From: Caldicellulosiruptor diazotrophicus
GTDB lineage: Bacteria; Bacillota; Thermoanaerobacteria; Caldicellulosiruptorales; Caldicellulosiruptoraceae
Direction: 5' to 3'
NCBI RefSeq assembly: GCF_017347585.1
Contig: NZ_AP024480.1
Span: forward strand, 2,395,501 to 2,459,500
DNA: 64,000 nt
Each line of letters begins with the position of its first letter. The first letter of the stretch is position 1. Below are positions 30,800 through 40,683 of the stretch, one piece after another. Below the pieces are notes generated by a model. It made no database searches. It saw nothing but the letters and a program-made list of their open reading frames with translations, and was not told the origin of the DNA. Position numbers and translations under genes: made by a program.

Positions 30800-33541
30800 T
30801 TAAATAATAAAACTATCTTTTTTACTCTCCTTTTTTTCAGCCCTTATTAAACCTTTTTCATTATCGTAAACAAAATTATAGCTCAAATATACACCCGAAA
30901 GCCAATGTTTGAGTCTTCTTTTCCACTTATTATCTATTTCAATTTCGGTTGTAAGTTTATTATAAACAGGTTCCAAATCTTTTAAATAAAAATGCATAAC
31001 AATATGTTTTGACAAAACATCCTTCTTAAATTGCGTAAAAAGCATTTTTTTATTTTCTCCGCTCTGTTCTATTGTTTTTATAAATTCTTGAATATCCTTT
31101 TTAAATTCTTCAAACTTATTCTTGGGAATAATTTGTACACTACAAATTTCTCTAAAAATCTCTTCTGCTTCAGATTTTTTATCCGACATCAATCCACTAT
31201 TTAATACAATAAGAGTATTGTAAAAATCCTTTAAATATCTGCCATCCTTTTTCATTGTAGAGTAAAATAAAGTTACCAAAATGTACTTATCATATTCTGA
31301 CAGTTCAATTTCTACCTGGTCTAATTTTGCTAACCAATCATGACTGAAAAGAAGAGAATTATAGACACTTTCTTTATTCTCACCTTTACCCTTTTTACCT
31401 TTCTTTTTATTATTTTGTTGAACAAGAATTAAGTCTGCAAACTCCATTCTGAAAAACTCTTCAACACCATTATCGGCAAATTCTTGTTGAAAAGTTTTAT
31501 CTAACAATCCTCCCAAATTAGATTGATTATCCCTTACTTTCCACAACCAAGCAAGTGAAAGGTTAATAAGTTCCTTTGTATAAACTCTCTGCCCACCTGA
31601 TTGTAAATTCTCGTTATTAAATACAAGTACGTTTATATTCGGCTCATTTTGGAATTCTTTTTCAAAAGCTCTAAAAGGTTTATCTAAATTGAATTTCTCA
31701 TTGTTGCTTTTATTGACAACTTCATTATTTTGATAAATATATCTTCTCAAAATTCTCCCCATTCTTTGAACTAAGCAGTCAAGAGGACATATCTCTGTAT
31801 ACAAAACATCAGCATCAATGTCAAGAGAAGCCTCAACTACTTGGGTTGCAACAAGTATTTTGCCAACATTCTCGGTTTTAGGATTCTTAAACTCGCTGTT
31901 TATATAATCAAATTCTTTATTTTCTCTATCTTTTAACGTATATCTGGAATGAATAAGAAAAATTCTTTTTTTCAACTGTTCATTTGCATTATTTTTCAAT
32001 TTATCATACACACTCTGTGCAAAACCCACAGTATTCAATATTACAAGTATTCTTTTGTTATTTTTTGCTTTTTGTAAAATTTCTCTAACCATTTCATCAG
32101 GAATCTCAAATTGCTCATTCTTGGTTTTAATTAAATTTAATTTTATCTTATGTTTGTAGAGTTTACTGAATGCATCTTTTTCTTTCTCATAAATATTTAT
32201 AGAATTCACATTCTCATAAAAGTCAGGAATTACATCTTTAAAATAATCTATTACAAACTTTGGCATAGTAGCAGTCATTAAAAGAAATTTCCCACCCATT
32301 TTGTGTATCCATTCTAAAAATTTTACAATTATAGCACATGCTTTTGGTGAATATGCCTGTATCTCATCAATTGCAATTCGTGAATAAGAAAGAGAAACAA
32401 ATACCCTTTCAAATCCAGGTGGTCTCAATGCATATGGGAAAAACTGGTCTCCAGTTGAGACTATTACAGGATACGACAGTTGTTTTGAAAGTTCATACAA
32501 CTTTATTGAGCCAGTTTCATCTAAATTTTTGTCTAACAAATATACCTCAGCGTCTGAATGTAAAAGACCTGTCTTGTTACACCCAAATGCATTTTTAGCT
32601 CTTTCAAAAGTGTTATTCACTGAGGCTCTTAGTGGTAAAGTATAAAAAAGCTTTTCTCCTGATGACCATAAAAAAGCAAACTCTGTTTTGCCATAACCTG
32701 TTGGTGCTATTAATATAGTGTTTTTTGCTGAACACTTCTCTAATTCTTTAAATTGCCAAGCATTATCTCCAATTCTACTTGAAATAGCTTTAATTATATA
32801 TTCTCTTTCTGGTGCATTAATTTCAACATTTTCTAACTCTTCTTCCGCTCCCTCTTCTTCGCACCACGAAGCAAAATGGTCACAGCGTTGCAAAACCCCC
32901 GATATAAAAATCCATTCTTTTTTGACTTCACCCCTGAGTGGATGGTAGTCAAATTTGTATGGAGGCACTGCCAAATTTACAAAAAGTCTGTGGTTTAAAA
33001 TAGCTTTCAGCCACGTCATATTGATATCGATTAATTCCTTATATTCATCAAAACCAGAAAGTTTCTCAAACTCTTTAACAAGATTTTCTTTTAATTTTTC
33101 TTTCCATTCGTAGATTACTTTTTCACAAACTTGTTTTAACTGCTTATTTTCTAAAGAGATTATTTCATCAAAATTATCTCTCCAATGATGATATGCAATT
33201 GCTGATATTATATAATTTAAATATTTTTCACTATTTAGCTTTTCCTTTAGTTTGTCTATATTAATCCAAAAAACAGAAAATAAAGAATGTGGAATTTCAT
33301 AAACTACATCCCTTGGATAATATCCAATATTACCTAAAGTTTTTATTTGAAAAGATGGTAACACTTTCCCTAAATCATGAAAAAATATTGCAATTTCAAC
33401 CGCATTCAATATAAATTGATTATCTGAAAATTTCTTTTTAAAAAACTCAAAAACCTTCAGCACATCAGAGACATGATGTGCTAAAGTAACTATTTTGTTA
33501 TTATTTTTCTCATCCACTGACTTTGCCCAAATTTCACTCAT
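30800..33541 (-). CDS. cas3: Cas3 HD nuclease-helicase
   Basis: Cas3 is recruited by Cascade to unwind and degrade the non-target strand. The N-terminal HD domain shows TLAHHVSDVL (about residue 20) and IFFHDLGKVLPSF (about residue 60). The SF2 helicase follows with Walker A TGYGKTEFAF, the box IDEIQAYSP, MTATMPKF, QVVEASLDID and QRMGRILRR. At 913 residues it is a full single-chain Cas3. I place the start at ATG 33541 (MSEIWAKSVDE), which overlaps the cas5 stop by 8 bp; the frame is open 28 codons further upstream but inside cas5. Confidence 0.95.
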   Translation of the reverse strand: MSEIWAKSVDEKNNNKIVTLAHHVSDVLKVFEFFKKKFSDNQFILNAVEIAIFFHDLGKVLPSFQIKTLGNIGYYPRDVVYEIPHSLFSVFWINIDKLKEKLNSEKYLNYIISAIAYHHWRDNFDEIISLENKQLKQVCEKVIYEWKEKLKENLVKEFEKLSGFDEYKELIDINMTWLKAILNHRLFVNLAVPPYKFDYHPLRGEVKKEWIFISGVLQRCDHFASWCEEEGAEEELENVEINAPEREYIIKAISSRIGDNAWQFKELEKCSAKNTILIAPTGYGKTEFAFLWSSGEKLFYTLPLRASVNNTFERAKNAFGCNKTGLLHSDAEVYLLDKNLDETGSIKLYELSKQLSYPVIVSTGDQFFPYALRPPGFERVFVSLSYSRIAIDEIQAYSPKACAIIVKFLEWIHKMGGKFLLMTATMPKFVIDYFKDVIPDFYENVNSINIYEKEKDAFSKLYKHKIKLNLIKTKNEQFEIPDEMVREILQKAKNNKRILVILNTVGFAQSVYDKLKNNANEQLKKRIFLIHSRYTLKDRENKEFDYINSEFKNPKTENVGKILVATQVVEASLDIDADVLYTEICPLDCLVQRMGRILRRYIYQNNEVVNKSNNEKFNLDKPFRAFEKEFQNEPNINVLVFNNENLQSGGQRVYTKELINLSLAWLWKVRDNQSNLGGLLDKTFQQEFADNGVEEFFRMEFADLILVQQNNKKKGKKGKGENKESVYNSLLFSHDWLAKLDQVEIELSEYDKYILVTLFYSTMKKDGRYLKDFYNTLIVLNSGLMSDKKSEAEEIFREICSVQIIPKNKFEEFKKDIQEFIKTIEQSGENKKMLFTQFKKDVLSKHIVMHFYLKDLEPVYNKLTTEIEIDNKWKRRLKHWLSGVYLSYNFVYDNEKGLIRAEKKESKKDSFII

Positions 33542-34361
33542 CTTTATCCTCCTCAAGGTCGGTAAAAAATACAGGGATATTGTCTTCTGTATCAAAATAA
33601 GCGACAACATCACCAAAATCTCCATTATTTAGTTTTGCTTTTACATACCTAAAGTTTCTAACACCGTTCTGAATTTTATAAAAAGAGGTCACATTGTAAG
33701 CTAAACCATTAACTTTTTTAAAATCAAAATTGCCATTAATTATAAAAACTTTTTCAGGTACCCAAAAAAAATTTTTATAGTTGCCATTGATTTTATGAAT
33801 TATTAAATCAATATACCTTATCTCTTCAATCAATATCCAATCCTCTGCTCTGCCTAAATGCATAACAGAAGTTTTATTGATGGGATTTTCAAAACTACTT
33901 TTTACAATTTCCAAAAAATCCTTGTCATAATGATATAAGTAAATAAAAATTCTCACATTATTTAAAACATCAGTCACACAAGGCATTTGTCCACCTATGT
34001 GTTCAATGTGTCCACCAACATTTCGATTTGTTACTGAACCAAACCTTCCTATATGACTTTCTGCCTTCAGGTTTCTCAACCAAAAGTATTCTTCAACTTT
34101 GGTTTCAAAGTTTCCACAAACTCCTATTTTAATTTGTTTCAATTTGTGATACAAACATCTGCAGTTGTTACTTACACAAGGTTCCTCTTGCCCTGGGATA
34201 TTTTTAATCCCAAGAACATTTGATATCAAACCTAACACTGTTGAATAAGGTGGAATAGGGTATGTATGTCTTCTTCGATAACTAAATGGTACCCTAAAAT
34301 GCGCTTGCGGCTGATATATTTTTATTTTCAAAGCATAAATAGAATTTTTAATTTCTTTCAT
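33534..34361 (-). CDS. cas5: Cas5, type I-B Cascade subunit
   Basis: Cas5 is the RAMP subunit that binds the crRNA 5' handle in Cascade and anchors Cas8. The N-terminal signature QPQAHFRVPFSYRRRHTYPI followed by PPYSTVLGLISNVLGI is typical of Cas5 of the I-B Tneap/Cas5t group. The 275-residue length is normal. It follows cas7 after 17 bp with a purine-rich ribosome site and overlaps cas3 by 8 bp, so the order cas7-cas5-cas3 is tightly coupled. Confidence 0.92.
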   Translation of the reverse strand: MKEIKNSIYALKIKIYQPQAHFRVPFSYRRRHTYPIPPYSTVLGLISNVLGIKNIPGQEEPCVSNNCRCLYHKLKQIKIGVCGNFETKVEEYFWLRNLKAESHIGRFGSVTNRNVGGHIEHIGGQMPCVTDVLNNVRIFIYLYHYDKDFLEIVKSSFENPINKTSVMHLGRAEDWILIEEIRYIDLIIHKINGNYKNFFWVPEKVFIINGNFDFKKVNGLAYNVTSFYKIQNGVRNFRYVKAKLNNGDFGDVVAYFDTEDNIPVFFTDLEEDKDE

Positions 34362-34378
34362 TTCTCTTCCCTTCCTGA

Positions 34379-35527
<1,149 letters not shown>

Positions 35528-36061
35528 TTAACCCTCCTTATTTTTTTCTATTCCTTCACCTAACAAACCGCTTAAAAATGAATATACCATTACTTTAAAG
35601 CTTTCGACAGAATACTTTGGATTAAAAGCTTTAACAAAATTTTTACCAACTTCTTCTTGTGCATTTACAAATTCTCTCAGAATAATATGAAAAACTTCTT
35701 CTCTCTTCCCTAACCTTGTTAATTCAAGAATTCTAAAAGTTACTGCTTTGGGAACTTTCTTGTCTTTATCAAAAAACCTCTCATAAACTTTGCTTTTTCT
35801 TAAACTTTCTCCATACCATCTTAGCCATTCACAAAGCTCACTAATATTCTGTAAAGAAAATTCCTTATACAAACTCCAAAGCTTAATTTTATCTTCCCCT
35901 TTTGCATTATTAGCAGCCCATTCCAATATTTTTTCCAGCTCAAATCCAAGTTTCTTATATGAGCTAACTGCTTGCGAAAAAGCCTTAAATTCAATTTGAT
36001 TTTGCAGTATTGCCTCTTCTAAAGTTTTCTTAATTTCATCAAAATTAAATTTCTCATTCAT
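35528..36061 (-). CDS. Helical protein between cas8 and cas7, candidate stand-alone small subunit (Cas11-like)
   Basis: I do not recognise this 177-residue protein from its sequence. It reads as nearly all helix, with charged amphipathic stretches such as FDEIKKTLEEAILQNQIEFK and LCEWLRWYGESLRKSKVYER, no cysteine cluster and no nuclease motif. It starts 1 bp after the cas8 stop and ends 3 bp before cas7, so it belongs to the operon. In many I-B systems the Cascade small subunit is made from an internal start within cas8. Here Cas8 is short (415 residues), and a separate helical gene follows immediately, which makes a free-standing Cas11 equivalent the simplest reading. This is inference from position and composition. 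Confidence 0.6.
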   Translation of the reverse strand: MNEKFNFDEIKKTLEEAILQNQIEFKAFSQAVSSYKKLGFELEKILEWAANNAKGEDKIKLWSLYKEFSLQNISELCEWLRWYGESLRKSKVYERFFDKDKKVPKAVTFRILELTRLGKREEVFHIILREFVNAQEEVGKNFVKAFNPKYSVESFKVMVYSFLSGLLGEGIEKNKEG

Positions 36062-36062
36062 A

Positions 36063-37310
36063 TCAGAGCCTCCCTTTTTGTTTTTCCATTATCAATAAAT
36101 AAAGTTCAAAAAGTTTTTGAGATATTTTTATTAAATCACTCTTTTCTTTGACCAATTGAAAATAATGAGCAATAAACTCATCATCTTCATCTGATTTGTC
36201 TTTTTTTGTTTTGTTACTTTCTTCTGACAGTTTTTGCAAGGCTATTTTAAAAACCTTTTCTCCAATTTCCATAATTCTTTCATAATTTTGACTTAATACT
36301 AAATTTAAAATACTTGTTTCCCCGATTTCAGTTAGTATGCTTGAAATTTTGCGATTTAAAAGTAATGAAATTACCTCATGAGGTAAGCTATAAAACTCTA
36401 AGTTATAATCTACTTTCTTTTTATGCCTAACCTTTAATTTACTGACCACTTCAATATTCATCATTGTCCATTTTCCAAGCTGAATATTTACTTTTAATGC
36501 CATCTCCATTACAGACATTCCCAATAACTTTCTTGCCTCGGATGTTTTTACTTTTTCGTTAATAGCTTTGACATACTTATTCAAATACCACATAATTAGA
36601 AATGATGGAGCATTTATAAAAATTTCTGAACCGTCTTCAAGTTGAGTAACCGCTAAATGATGATGAATAATAAAATATGAACATATCGGACAGATTCTTA
36701 ACGATGCATTATTATTCCAGAATGAGTTTGGAAATTCTCCTGCTGACGGACCTAATAAAGAAGAATGCATCAAGTCAAATTTAAAAAGCCTTTTTTCTAA
36801 TTTGCTGGTTTCATCTGGTTCTATGGCTCTTTCATTTCCGCATAAATCACATCTATAAGTAACTTTATTATTAGCCATAGAAAATAAATTTAGTAAAAAA
36901 ATTATAAATTCTTTTCTATCTCCTTGTTGCACTAAGTTCTGGTAGGGCATGTTTTTCGAAAATAATTTATTAAAAGCTCTCACAAGTTTATATCCAAATT
37001 CACCCATCTCATTGTAATATTCTTCTAACTTCTCTCTATTGCTATTCCCTTTTTTATCTTTGTTTTCTAACCACTCTTCAATATCTTCATTTTCAGTTAA
37101 ATACTCTACATAGCAAACCAAAGATTTAGGTATATTTTCTTTACCTACTTTGACTGGTTCAAAAATTGTTTTATCTATACTTATGCTACCATCTTCATTT
37201 AACCAATTTTCAATTACATCCTCACCTAATTTCCATGAAATAACATTCAAAAATCCAATCACAGAAGCATTATAAAGCCAATTTCCTGGATACAATGTGA
37301 GCTTATCCAT
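36063..37310 (-). CDS. cas8: Cas8 (Cst1 type), Cascade large subunit
   Basis: Cas8 recognises the PAM and starts target unwinding. The N-terminus LTLYPGNWLYNASVIGFLNV is characteristic of the Cst1/Cas8b1 group. A treble-clef-like zinc site is formed by CDLCGNERAIE and, some 60 residues later, RICPICSYFIIHHH. The C-terminal third is helical with an acidic lysine-rich linker (KTKKDKSDEDDEF). I use ATG 37310; a GTG at 37319 overlapping the cas6 stop is the alternative. At 415 residues it is short for this group, consistent with a separate small-subunit gene downstream. Confidence 0.88.
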   Translation of the reverse strand: MDKLTLYPGNWLYNASVIGFLNVISWKLGEDVIENWLNEDGSISIDKTIFEPVKVGKENIPKSLVCYVEYLTENEDIEEWLENKDKKGNSNREKLEEYYNEMGEFGYKLVRAFNKLFSKNMPYQNLVQQGDRKEFIIFLLNLFSMANNKVTYRCDLCGNERAIEPDETSKLEKRLFKFDLMHSSLLGPSAGEFPNSFWNNNASLRICPICSYFIIHHHLAVTQLEDGSEIFINAPSFLIMWYLNKYVKAINEKVKTSEARKLLGMSVMEMALKVNIQLGKWTMMNIEVVSKLKVRHKKKVDYNLEFYSLPHEVISLLLNRKISSILTEIGETSILNLVLSQNYERIMEIGEKVFKIALQKLSEESNKTKKDKSDEDDEFIAHYFQLVKEKSDLIKISQKLFELYLLIMEKQKGRL

Positions 37311-37315
37311 TTTTC

Positions 37316-38101
37316 TCACCTCACCACCTCAACAAACCCAAACCCTTGACCTCTGCGAAATCCTATTCCGTTTTGATACAGTTCTTTTAAATCTTCCGGG
37401 TCTCCTGATAGTTCAAACAAACCAGAAAATCCTGTCAAAAACATTATATCTTTGTTAGTTTTCTCAACAAACTCAGAAACTCTGTGTTTTACAACTGCCT
37501 TTTGAATACTTATTGGTTTAAAAGTTAACCGTTTTTGCAGTCCTTTGTTTTGTCCTCTCAAAAGACGAATATTTCTTATCTCAAAATCAACAACATTGTT
37601 GAAAATCTCTTCAAATCCTTCATCATAAGGCAAAACTGGCACCTTTTTGTTGCCTTCTTTTTTCTCAATTAAAATTGGGGCAAATGTTTTGAAGGTCATT
37701 TTTGAGTCAAACTTTTCTGGTTCCCTTACCAAATACGTTTGCTTAAGCGCAATCTTGCAGCTGTCTGTTAAAGGGTATGGATAGAGACGATTGTTAAGTA
37801 GGCTATTATACATGTTTACAAAAAACTCATAGTCAGATGTGGAAATATTTAGCATAATATCCCCTCTGAAAGAAACTGTATCATCTTGAAAGTTCATATT
37901 GGGAAGATTAACAGAAAAAACAAAGGGTTTCTGCCATTTATTCTTTTTTTCACCCCACCAGTAAATTCTATTAAAATAGTTTTTATCATATAGAGAAAGG
38001 GCTCTTTTTAAAAAACTCATAAAAATAGTTCTGTAGTAAACAGGAAGACTATGAACCTCACTTTGTTTTCCAAGCACTTCAAAAATGAATTTTGCTCTCA
38101 C
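37316..38101 (-). CDS. cas6: Cas6 pre-crRNA endoribonuclease
   Basis: Cas6 cuts the repeat RNA 8 nt before the spacer to release crRNAs. The RAMP fold is indicated by FIFEVLGKQSEVHSLPVYYR at the N-terminus and the C-terminal glycine-rich loop GIGFRRGQGFGFVEVV. A histidine in EVHSLPVYYR is a candidate general acid/base but is not proven. I choose GTG 38101, preceded by AGGTGG at a good distance, over an in-frame TTG two codons upstream. First gene of the I-B operon. No other cas6 is visible, so it probably processes transcripts of both arrays. Confidence 0.92.
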   Translation of the reverse strand: MRAKFIFEVLGKQSEVHSLPVYYRTIFMSFLKRALSLYDKNYFNRIYWWGEKKNKWQKPFVFSVNLPNMNFQDDTVSFRGDIMLNISTSDYEFFVNMYNSLLNNRLYPYPLTDSCKIALKQTYLVREPEKFDSKMTFKTFAPILIEKKEGNKKVPVLPYDEGFEEIFNNVVDFEIRNIRLLRGQNKGLQKRLTFKPISIQKAVVKHRVSEFVEKTNKDIMFLTGFSGLFELSGDPEDLKELYQNGIGFRRGQGFGFVEVVR

Positions 38102-38263
38102 GTGCAATATCCCACCTTTTTTAATATTCTACTCAGTTTGTAATTAAATAATATATTTCGACATTAATTACTAAAATCCTTCTTTATTTTTGAAAAATTT
38201 TAAAATTTTTAGATGCATAAAAGATAGTTTAAAATTGCTCTGACTTTTTAAATAAAAATTTTT

Positions 38264-38293
38264 TTGAAACCCTTTATCATTTTCTGTTAATAT
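38264..38293 (+). promoter_or_regulatory. Promoter of the DUF4129 gene
   Basis: TTGAAA (38264-38269) and TAATAT (38288-38293) are spaced by 18 bp, 34 bp before the start codon at 38327. This intergenic stretch also has to hold the divergent cas6 promoter on the other strand, for which I see only weak AT-rich candidates. Confidence 0.5.
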
Positions 38294-38326
38294 ATTTATA
38301 GCTAAACTTCTTTTGGAGTGAAAAGT

Positions 38327-39655
38327 ATGGAAAAAATTAATCAGTTTATCACAAAGTATATATATCTTTTTGCAATAACAAGCCTCGTCTTTCCGATATT
38401 TATTATGTTTTCTTCTATGGTAGTCCAAATAGACTTGTCAAATGTATTCTTGGCATTTGTTGTTATGGACGTTTTATTTTTACTAATACCATATCTTATT
38501 CGTGCAAAAAGCCAAGGAATATGGGAAAGGATTTTGAATATTTTGTTTATAATAGTAGTTCCACAAGGTTTTGCATTAATTGTATTAAAGCCATATGGTT
38601 TTTTTGAAATGTTCCTTGGTCAAGTTTTTTGTATGGGACTTTATATTTACTCATATTTTATGTTCGAAAAAGAACAGGTTTCTCTTTCGCTTGGAGCAGT
38701 CTTAGCAGGTCTTTGGGCTATAATAATAGTGGGAGCAGTATCAAGTTTTATGAATATTCCAAAAAATATTACAAACCAATATACAACCTATTCAATAATC
38801 TTTTTGGTGACAAGTGTCTATCTTATAAATAGGGTTAACTTGGAAAATCTGCTGAGTAGAAGGTATAGAAGGAAAAATAGTATATCAAGCAGTATAAGTT
38901 ATATTAACCTTTTTTTGAGTGTTGGATTTATCGCAACACTTCTTCTTCTTTTCAAATTTAAATGGCTTGCACCATATATAGTTTCATTTATTGTGGAAAC
39001 AATAAAGTTTTTGATGAAGATAATAAAGAAAATCCTTGACTTTTTGAACTCCTTGTTTGCCACAACAAAACTACAGACAGATTCAAAAAACGGTTTAGAA
39101 GAATTCTTCAAAAATATGAAACCAGCAAAAAAGACCCTCATTTCTCAGATTCTTGACTTTATCGGTTATATTCTTGCATTGTCAATATTGGGATTTTTGA
39201 TATACAAGATGTTTGGGATTTTTGTTAATATATTGAAGCAAATGATAGCAAACTTTTTATTATTTTTGAATAGCATTGCTGGTAAGGTTCAGATTGAAGA
39301 ACAAACGCAAAACTATACAGATGTAAAGACATTTATCTTTGCAAAAAAGTTAAATAATCAAAAACTCAAAAATGTTAAACCTAAAAAAATACATTTTGAA
39401 AAAATTAACGACTTAAATTTGCGACTTCGAATCATATTTAAACTTACAATGGAATACTTTTATCACAGAAAAAATTATGTGCTCAAAAGCTCTTATACCC
39501 CGCTTGAGATGGGAAAGACTATCTCAAAAGGCGAACTTTCGAATGCTAATGTGGTGAACAAGCTGGTTGAAGAATATAATAAGGTTAGATATAACAGGAA
39601 ATACAGGGTAGCATCTACTGAAAATTTTGAACGTTTTTTGAAAAACCTCAAATGA
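38327..39655 (+). CDS. Multi-pass membrane protein with C-terminal DUF4129 domain
   Basis: The first 320 residues hold about nine hydrophobic segments, with a lysine-rich loop near residue 240. The C-terminal 100 residues are cytosolic and contain LRLRIIFKLTMEYFYHRKNY and SYTPLEMGKTISKGEL and end in EEYNKVRYNRKY, the pattern of DUF4129. That domain is usually the C-terminus of membrane-bound transglutaminase-like proteins; here no transglutaminase domain is present. ATG 38327 is preceded by GGAG at 8 nt. The gene is divergent from the cas operon and probably co-transcribed with the next gene. Function unknown. Confidence 0.7.
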   Translation: MEKINQFITKYIYLFAITSLVFPIFIMFSSMVVQIDLSNVFLAFVVMDVLFLLIPYLIRAKSQGIWERILNILFIIVVPQGFALIVLKPYGFFEMFLGQVFCMGLYIYSYFMFEKEQVSLSLGAVLAGLWAIIIVGAVSSFMNIPKNITNQYTTYSIIFLVTSVYLINRVNLENLLSRRYRRKNSISSSISYINLFLSVGFIATLLLLFKFKWLAPYIVSFIVETIKFLMKIIKKILDFLNSLFATTKLQTDSKNGLEEFFKNMKPAKKTLISQILDFIGYILALSILGFLIYKMFGIFVNILKQMIANFLLFLNSIAGKVQIEEQTQNYTDVKTFIFAKKLNNQKLKNVKPKKIHFEKINDLNLRLRIIFKLTMEYFYHRKNYVLKSSYTPLEMGKTISKGELSNANVVNKLVEEYNKVRYNRKYRVASTENFERFLKNLK

Positions 39656-39739
39656 ATTTCATTTTAAAATTTGCATATAAAAAGCAATACACGAATAAGT
39701 TATTTATTGAGAAGTAAAAGCTTCAATTTTGAGAAAAAG

Positions 39740-40591
39740 ATGAAATTTAGAAGATATATTTTAGTGATAATAGAAAAAACAAAGCTAAGCAAATTCTTTA
39801 TACCCTTTCTTGCTCTTTTGTGTTCTGCCGCTTTGCTTTTGGTTTATCTCTTTTACAATCCGAAACCAAAAATAAAAGAAGTTGCCAACCAAACCCAGTC
39901 ATATGTTGCTATAATTTTTGAAGATGCTGGAATGGATGAGGAAGAAGTACAAAAGCTTTTGAGTATAAACGTACCGTTTGATATTGCCATTATTCCTTTT
40001 TTACCTTTTTCAAACAAGATATCACTTGCCTCTTATGAAAAAGGAAAAGAAGTTATTCTTCATCTATCGATGGAACCTGAAGATGAAGGTAATACTTGGC
40101 TCTGTCCGCGAAGTATAATGAATTCAACACCAGATGACGAAATTGAAAAAATTTTAAAAGATGCTCTGGCAAATGTAGTAAATAGCAAAGGTCTGAGCAT
40201 TCATCTGGGTACACTTGTCTGCAAAAATGAAAGAATAGTAAAAAAGCTTTCTGCCATTGCAAAGGAAAATAATTTGTTCATAGTAGATTCAACCTTTTCT
40301 TCGGAATCATCATTTTCTAAAATAGGTAAGCAAATAGATCTTGATGTGGTCATCCCAGACATTGTGCTTGATTTAAGAAATGAATTAAAACCAATAGAAG
40401 ATAGATTTGATATTCTTTTTAATACAGCAAAGAAGAAAGGGTTTGCAATAGCAATAGGTCATCTTGGAACAGAGGGGGGCATAACAACAATTGAAGCTTT
40501 CAAGCAAGCAATTCAAAAGGCTGAAAAAGAAAATATAAAGTTTGTATTTGTTTCAGAGATTTTAAAGATCCAAAAAGAAAAAATTAAGTAA
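39740..40591 (+). CDS. Divergent polysaccharide deacetylase family protein (YibQ-like)
   Basis: A single N-terminal membrane anchor (FFIPFLALLCSAALLLVYLF) is followed by an extracytoplasmic domain of the divergent polysaccharide deacetylase group. The visible motifs are VAIIFEDAGMDEEEVQKLLS, then FDIAIIPFLPFS, EVILHLSMEPED, GLSIHLGTLVC and a C-terminal IAIGHLGTEGGITTIEAF. The first motif has ED where many relatives have DDxG. Substrate is not known for this family. ATG 39740 is chosen as the start because it gives a compact positively charged leader; an upstream TTG at 39671 is possible. It is 84 bp after the DUF4129 gene. Confidence 0.8.
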   Translation: MKFRRYILVIIEKTKLSKFFIPFLALLCSAALLLVYLFYNPKPKIKEVANQTQSYVAIIFEDAGMDEEEVQKLLSINVPFDIAIIPFLPFSNKISLASYEKGKEVILHLSMEPEDEGNTWLCPRSIMNSTPDDEIEKILKDALANVVNSKGLSIHLGTLVCKNERIVKKLSAIAKENNLFIVDSTFSSESSFSKIGKQIDLDVVIPDIVLDLRNELKPIEDRFDILFNTAKKKGFAIAIGHLGTEGGITTIEAFKQAIQKAEKENIKFVFVSEILKIQKEKIK

Positions 40592-40683
40592 CTTTAATTG
40601 AATCTTTCTTTTTAACGCAATATAATTAATATTCAGGACCACAAAAGAATAAAAAGCAGAAAGGAGATAAAATAATAAAAGAG

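Noticed and set aside
38171-38428. Minus-strand frame upstream of cas6
   Set aside because: It overlaps the 5' end of the DUF4129 gene and the intergenic promoter region, has low complexity and no family match.
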